A stretch of 64,000 nt of DNA, from assembly GCA_028753945.1 (NCBI GenBank), contig JAPNXP010000009.1, positions 682,001 to 746,000 on the forward strand, read 5' to 3'. Shown here piece by piece: positions 60,101 to 64,000 of this stretch. Below the pieces are notes generated by a model that saw nothing but the letters and a program-made list of their open reading frames with translations, did no database searches and was not told the origin of the DNA. This DNA comes from Hexactinellida sp. DTS-2022 (Eukaryota > Porifera > Hexactinellida). The translations under genes and the position numbers were made by a program. Positions within the stretch are counted from its first letter, which is position 1. Each line of letters starts with the position of its first letter.

Positions 60101-61678
60101 GAGAGCGAACACCGACAGTCAGTTCTTTGATCTCTCACAGGAATACAATTACTACATTGCTGACGTCACTCACCCGGTTCTGACGAACGTTAAAAAAAGC
60201 GCAAGTTTCTGCGAAGTTTTTCCATACCAACTCTGGAAGCTAAACTCGACTACAACAACTGTTTACGTATCAGTCAACTCCCTCAATAATTTGTTTGATT
60301 ATGTTTTGCCATCCTATTTGAAGACTGACAAGGAGAGATTGGTGAGCTAATTGAGACACGTTATAACCAAGTCGGATATAACGAAATACCTGCTTATAAC
60401 AAAGTGTCTTATATTACCCCCAATAGGTTGTAAGTAGTAATTGATTTTCCTCCGGTTATTATGAAATTAAACCGAGGTCCCGAGCACTTCGTTATAACGG
60501 GAGTTTACCTACTAATATTACAGGTATTAATATCCTACTTCCGGTATAGGTGTCAGCTGACTCTCACGAAGGGAAGATGCTTCTTACGCAGGGGTATACG
60601 TTTCGGGACGATAAGCCTCAGCCATTCCTGAGCACGATGGAAGTGAGAGACCAAACTTTCAGAGAGCACTGCATGTACAGGTTATCGGTTATGACGTCAC
60701 AAACTCTGTCAGCCATGCCTGGAGAGGATTTATGCTTCCACACAATCTGCACACAGATTAGCAGAGTTAAAGTGATATCGCTGATGAAGCACAAGATAAG
60801 GATAGTGCTACGGAAGTACGTACAGTCCAACAGAATGCAGACACAGAGATACTGGGTAGGTATTTTGTATATAAACGTATAAAGTAAATACAGTGGAGTT
60901 TTGCGTAGTAACAAGTCGCATTTTGCCAAATTTGCTTGCTACTAATAGGCGAACTATATAGAATTATTATAGGAACATAATTAAAGCTTGGTGGGGACTG
61001 AAAATAACTTGCTAATAAAGCAATATTGCTATTAGAGAAAATGTTATTAGGTGAACAACATTGTAACTAACTAACTAAACATGATATCCAATTAAATGTT
61101 ACCTTAGTTATTTGCTAGTTATTCTTCCATTATTAATGCAGGCTTCTCTGGATGAGCTGATGAGCTACGTCCCAGAAGAAACATCAATAATAGCAATTAA
61201 GACATTCCTAACTGACAACAAGTTGCTACGAATGACTAGCCGGTCTGACAAGAAATACAATCCGGTTGCTTTCGTCAGATGGGCGTACGCGTGTCAGTTC
61301 ACTCAGCTCCTGGAGATGGGCTGCAGCATTGACATTGACTCGATGTTAGAGCTGTTCCTCATTCTCATAAAGCAGATTGAAAAGGTGTTCAGGCAATCTT
61401 CTCCCGTCTGCTGCACTTTGTGGATATTTCTTAAAGAAAAGCCAACGGTTAATGGGTGCAAGCGAGAGGCACGAGACGAAGACATTTGTCAAACGGTGGA
61501 ATCTGAGACACAGGCAATAGACATGGAATATTCAGACGAACTTGCGGATTCTCTGCTAAATACATCAATAGAGGATTTAACTGCACCATTAGAGGCGTGT
61601 ACGGTCAAATCAGAGGCTACTGTAGAAATGAGTGGAGTAGATAATGAGACGGATCCAGGGAAATTAGCGGAAAATTAA
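51196..61678 (+). CDS. Giant protein with degenerate bromodomains and repeated HTH-like modules
   Basis: Sixteen exons with matching phases: 51196-51639, 51869-52324, 52409-52717, 52771-52956, 53024-53361, 53421-53638, 53703-54016, 54176-54466, 54524-55009, 55163-55573, 55664-58712, 58787-59037, 59091-59835, 60079-60341, 60550-60855, 61142-61678; about 2,867 residues. The start at 51196 may not be the true 5' end, and exon 4 may start at 52795. Exons 5-6 look like a bromodomain (F-A-L-Y-N-Y-I, then K-Q-P-L-D-L-K-T-I), and exons 7-8 like the last bromodomain of polybromo; the acetyl-lysine Asn is not evident. Exon 9 has a Thr-Pro-Val-Gln tract. Exons 9-13 carry many roughly 30-residue modules of the type L-x-x-x-L-A-x-Y-x-x-I-x-x-x-x-L, resembling excisionase-type helix-turn-helices. 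The acidic C terminus is unstructured. Chromatin role is inference; I do not recognise an orthologue. Confidence 0.65.
54042..54160. mobile_element. Pogo/Tigger-like MITE in giant-gene intron 7
   Basis: A 119-bp element with ends CAGTGAACTCTAG and CTAGAGTTTACTG, flanked by TA. It contains GTTATAAC and GTTATATCCGAC motifs and GGGACCTGTAGATTCC. It makes up three quarters of the 159-bp intron. Confidence 0.75.
54617..54760 (+). repeat. Coding Thr-Pro-Val-Gln repeat tract
   Basis: Within exon 9 of the giant gene, codons for T-P-V-Q and T-P-I-A alternate about a dozen times (ACACCTGTACAAACGCCA-type units). The tract is in frame and probably encodes a flexible linker. Slippage-prone, so copy number may vary between individuals. 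Confidence 0.85.
56482..57422 (+). repeat. Tandem ~145-residue protein repeat in the giant gene
   Basis: Two successive protein units, encoded at about 56482-56895 and 56980-57422, align end to end: K-I-L-T-V with K-V-H-T-V, P-I-K-I-Y-D-V with P-I-K-V-Y-Q-V, V-L-S-H-H-L-A-E-F with V-L-S-H-D-L-A-R-Y, and L-R-E-Y-G-F-C-N-V-K-L with L-R-E-L-G-F-F-N-E-K-L. The similarity is in protein, not DNA, so the duplication is old. A further relative of the second half (Y-L-V-R, then L-F-I-S-L-R-R-I-G-I) appears near 58335-58430. Confidence 0.8.
59851..60035. mobile_element. Pogo/Tigger-like MITE, GCTTAAT subfamily
   Basis: A 185-bp element with ends CAGTCAACTCCGCTTAATAG and CTATTAAGCGGAGTCGACTG, a nearly perfect 20-bp inverted repeat, flanked by TA. 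TTAATCGGGTCAAAG-type motifs recur inside. It fills most of the intron between exons 13 and 14 of the giant gene. The best-preserved copy in the window. Confidence 0.85.
60352..60512. mobile_element. MITE relic, TTATAACGAA subfamily
   Basis: About 160 bp from near ACACGTTATAACCAAGTCGG to GTTATAACGGGAGTTTAC. It contains GGATATAACGAAATACC and GGTCCCGAGCACTTCG. Ends are degraded. It lies in the intron between exons 14 and 15 of the giant gene, almost filling it. Confidence 0.65.
60891..61063. mobile_element. MITE, TTGCTAATAGG subfamily
   Basis: About 173 bp beginning TA then CAGTGGAGTTTTGCGTAG, with TTGCTACTAATAGGCGAAC and GGGGACTGAAAATAACTTGC inside, ending GTGAACAACATTG then TA. Sister of 30533-30727. 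It lies in the last intron of the giant gene (60856-61141). Confidence 0.7.
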
Positions 61679-62050
61679 ACAAAACTATGAAACTGAGTAA
61701 ATCTTGTAAGTTATTAAAGTAAATGAGCTAGCTGTGAGAGTTTACAAGAGACTGAGAGAGAATTTTAGATAGAACTTTACTATAATAAGTAATTTAGCTA
61801 TCTTGATCGCAATTAATTTGTAACTACCACTTTTACTTGCATTTATATACTACGTACACTAATATTATTATTATATTATTATTATTATTGTTTGATAACT
61901 TGATGTGTAAGTTGGTAGAAAACTTTTAATTAAGTCAAGTCAAAGTCGAGTCTAAATAAATTCAAGACATAATTGCAGAAAAATAAGTGTTTGCTAAAAA
62001 TACAAAAAAGCAGTAAGCAATTGGGTTACCTTGAAGTGTATAAATTGAAA
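61679..62050. other. AT-rich spacer between convergent genes
   Basis: About 370 bp between the 3' ends of the giant gene and the TMTC gene, with an ATT microsatellite near 61862-61893. It should hold both polyadenylation regions. No other feature seen. Confidence 0.6.
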
Positions 62051-64000
62051 CTAATTCATCTTTTCTTTCTTAGCAAACAGTACCACGTTTAGATTGTTAG
62101 CAGCTCCCTTGTGTTTCGGATTAATCTTTATAGACCGCCTCAGGTGTTCCTCTGCCAGCTTGAGGTCTCCCAGCTGATAATATAGAGTCCCCAGGTTGAA
62201 GTGACCCTCTGCATAGTTCGGCAATATCTCAATCGCTCTTAAAAAATGTTGCTTCGCAAGTTCAGGCCTCCCTGTTTGCCCATATAGACTAGCCAAGTTG
62301 TTGTGTGCCATGTTGTGGTCTGGGTTCATAGCCAGCTGCTCCTGGAAGGCTCGCTCTGCCTCGGGATAGCGCTGGAGCTTCATATACATGGTGGCGAGGT
62401 TGTTCATCGTTTTGGCTCGCATCTGCCCGTAAGAAGCAGACTTTATGAACATGTGGAGGGCTTTCTCATGCATATCTGCATGGAGAATAATAACTATACA
62501 AAGGAAATGTGAATAAGTACTCACTTAGATCAGCGTATAGGTTCCCCAGGTTAAAGTAGGTGTCCGCGTAATCTGGCTCGATCTCCAGAGTCTTGAAATA
62601 GTGCTGCTCCGCCTCTACGTCTAGTCCTGCGGTCTTAAGCTCCATCGCGTAGTTGTTGTGCATCTTAGGGTTGTTAGGATTCAGTTTAACTCCCGACTTG
62701 TACAGGTTGAGATCACTCAGCCAATCTTCGTTTCGCAGCCAAGTGCGGTATCCCTGTAGCAGCAGTGTGCACAGACAGATTAGGTACAGCAGGCGAGTGG
62801 CATATGAGCACCACCTGGAGAGAAGGGATAATATAATAGCCACTGAGATTATAGTAATGGGAAGTTACCTTCTTAACTTAGAAACGCCATAAGCCACCAG
62901 TATGCAGTGACCAATACTCGGAAGGTACAAGACTCTCTCAGCTATAATGAATCCTATTCTGAACAGTATACCAGTCGCGGGTAGGAACGGGATTACGATG
63001 AGAGAGAGGGAGAGCCCGATGGGCAGTCTGTCCTTCCTTGACAAAACCGATCTGCCGGCCAGGACACACAGCACGAGACATAGAGTTGGGAACAGGACAC
63101 TCCTAGGATCGGAGAAGGACAGGACCGGCAGGATTGAGGGGTGTGTCCAGTCGCAGCAGAGCTGGTACGGACAGAGGAGGAGCCAGTAGTTGAACACGTA
63201 CAGGTAGCTAATACTCAACACGCGCACCTGTCTGTCTGGGTGGAACAACAGTCGCAGCTCCGTCTCGTTGAATATCGGTTGGGATCCCTGGTTCATTTTG
63301 AGTCGGAAGAACATCAGTCCAAATCCGCTAACTATCAAGATGACGCATCTTATAACAACACTGTAAAAAACCGCGATGGTTGCTGTCCAATCGTTTCTCT
63401 CTCTCTCCAGAGCTCTGGTGGCCCCCGTGTACTTCAGCCCGCTGCATAGCACCTGCACCAGCGGGTCCCAGTGCAGTAGCACGTCTAGCACCACACAGAT
63501 GCCTATGGAGGTTACCCCCTGCTCCTTGCTAAGCATGGCGCAGCCTGACAACAGGACTGACAGCATGGTATGTCTGTAGGCCCTGCCGTGTGTAGCTCGC
63601 ATGTACACGAGGATCGCCAGCATGTAGAATAGGGCGGAGAGTATTTCCGCCCGTCCCACCGTGTTGGCCACTGCCTCTGTGTGCACTGGGTGCACTGCGA
63701 AGAGAAGCGCCGCGAACAGAGAAGAAATCCTGTCTGAGAGCAGCTGGCACGATAGCGAGTACACACAAAGAGACACTGCGCTGTGTAGCAACACATTGAC
63801 CAGATGGTATGTGTACGGCGCTCTGCCCCAGAGCCAATAGTTGAGGTAGCGGAAGCTGAGCACCGTGAGGGGGCGGTAGGACTTGTGGCTCTGGACACGG
63901 GACATAGACCCGCCCCAGAAGTCATTCCAGAACAGGTCAAATACGGTCCTATCTCCGTCCGTCTCTAGATCCTTGTTTGTTAGAATCGCTCTGTGGTCAT
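62051..64000 (-). CDS. TMTC: TMTC-family O-mannosyltransferase with TPR repeats, 5' partial
   Basis: Three exons in the window: 62869-64000 (open at the window end), 62525-62814, 62051-62475; phases match. Exon A has the GT-C-type glycosyltransferase features: W-N-D-F-W-G near the window edge, then S-Y-R-P-L-T-V-L-S-F-R, H-L-V-N-V-L-L-H, H-P-V-H-T-E-A-V-A-N-T-V-G-R-A-E and about eight hydrophobic segments. Exons B and C encode at least five TPR units (N-N-Y-A, Y-F-N-L-G-N-L-Y, N-N-L-A-S-L-Y and similar). TMTC1-4 O-mannosylate cadherins and other EC-domain proteins in the ER lumen. Which of the four it matches cannot be told, and the N terminus is outside the window. Confidence 0.9.

Overview
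The window is animal (metazoan) nuclear DNA from a compact, gene-dense genome. The genes are eukaryotic throughout: GT-AG introns, a selenoprotein with an in-frame UGA, exon-junction, TRAPP, polyadenylation and spliced-transcript factors, animal signalling genes (diacylglycerol lipase, a TRAF-like protein, a synaptophysin relative, a crumbs/eyes-shut-like EGF-laminin G protein) and two ciliary transition-zone genes (TMEM216, TMEM231). Many genes are intronless or have short introns, spacers are AT-rich and usually under 300 bp, and genes lie inside introns of other genes. This would fit an early-branching animal such as a sponge, but the species cannot be fixed from sequence alone.

Layout. 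1-4.8 kb: a tandem duplication of a coiled-coil/NHL-propeller gene that also copied the tail of the neighbouring diacylglycerol lipase gene. 4.9-16.4 kb: the mitochondrial helicase Twinkle (minus strand), whose seven exons I rebuilt with matching phases; its introns hold TMEM216, a small membrane protein, a Tudor-like protein, a C18orf63 homologue, two TMEM256 paralogues, NDUFAF4 and EIF4A3. 16.7-23.3 kb: a secreted crumbs-like protein, GLRX3 and NUDT21. 23.5-26.2 kb: selenoprotein T with its UGA codon and a candidate SECIS, hosting an SLC35F-type transporter. 26.5-31.8 kb: a CNNM metal-transport gene hosting MOCS1. 32-41.4 kb: MRPL55, CLPP, HINFP, TRAPPC2, RTRAF, TMEM231, a membrane-spanning TRAF-like protein, a synaptophysin-like protein and a macro-domain protein. 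41.6-50.3 kb: a poorly recognised protein, ETFDH (hosting an AIG1/ADTRP gene), RPL23A and DNA ligase I. 51.2-61.7 kb: a 16-exon gene for a ~2,870-residue protein with degenerate bromodomains and repeated helix-turn-helix-like modules, which I do not recognise as a known family. 62-64 kb: a TMTC gene running off the end.

Repeats. About a dozen 115-200 bp inverted-repeat elements begin CAGT, sit in TA dinucleotides and lie mostly in introns; they look like non-autonomous pogo/Tigger-type transposons in several subfamilies sharing one architecture. There is one hAT-like element and a 15-bp minisatellite next to the TRAPPC2 start whose every unit carries a p53-family half-site match.

There is no operon logic. 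Several genes serve mitochondria (TWNK, NDUFAF4, CLPP, MRPL55, ETFDH, possibly a LIG1 isoform), but I see no evidence that this clustering is more than chance.
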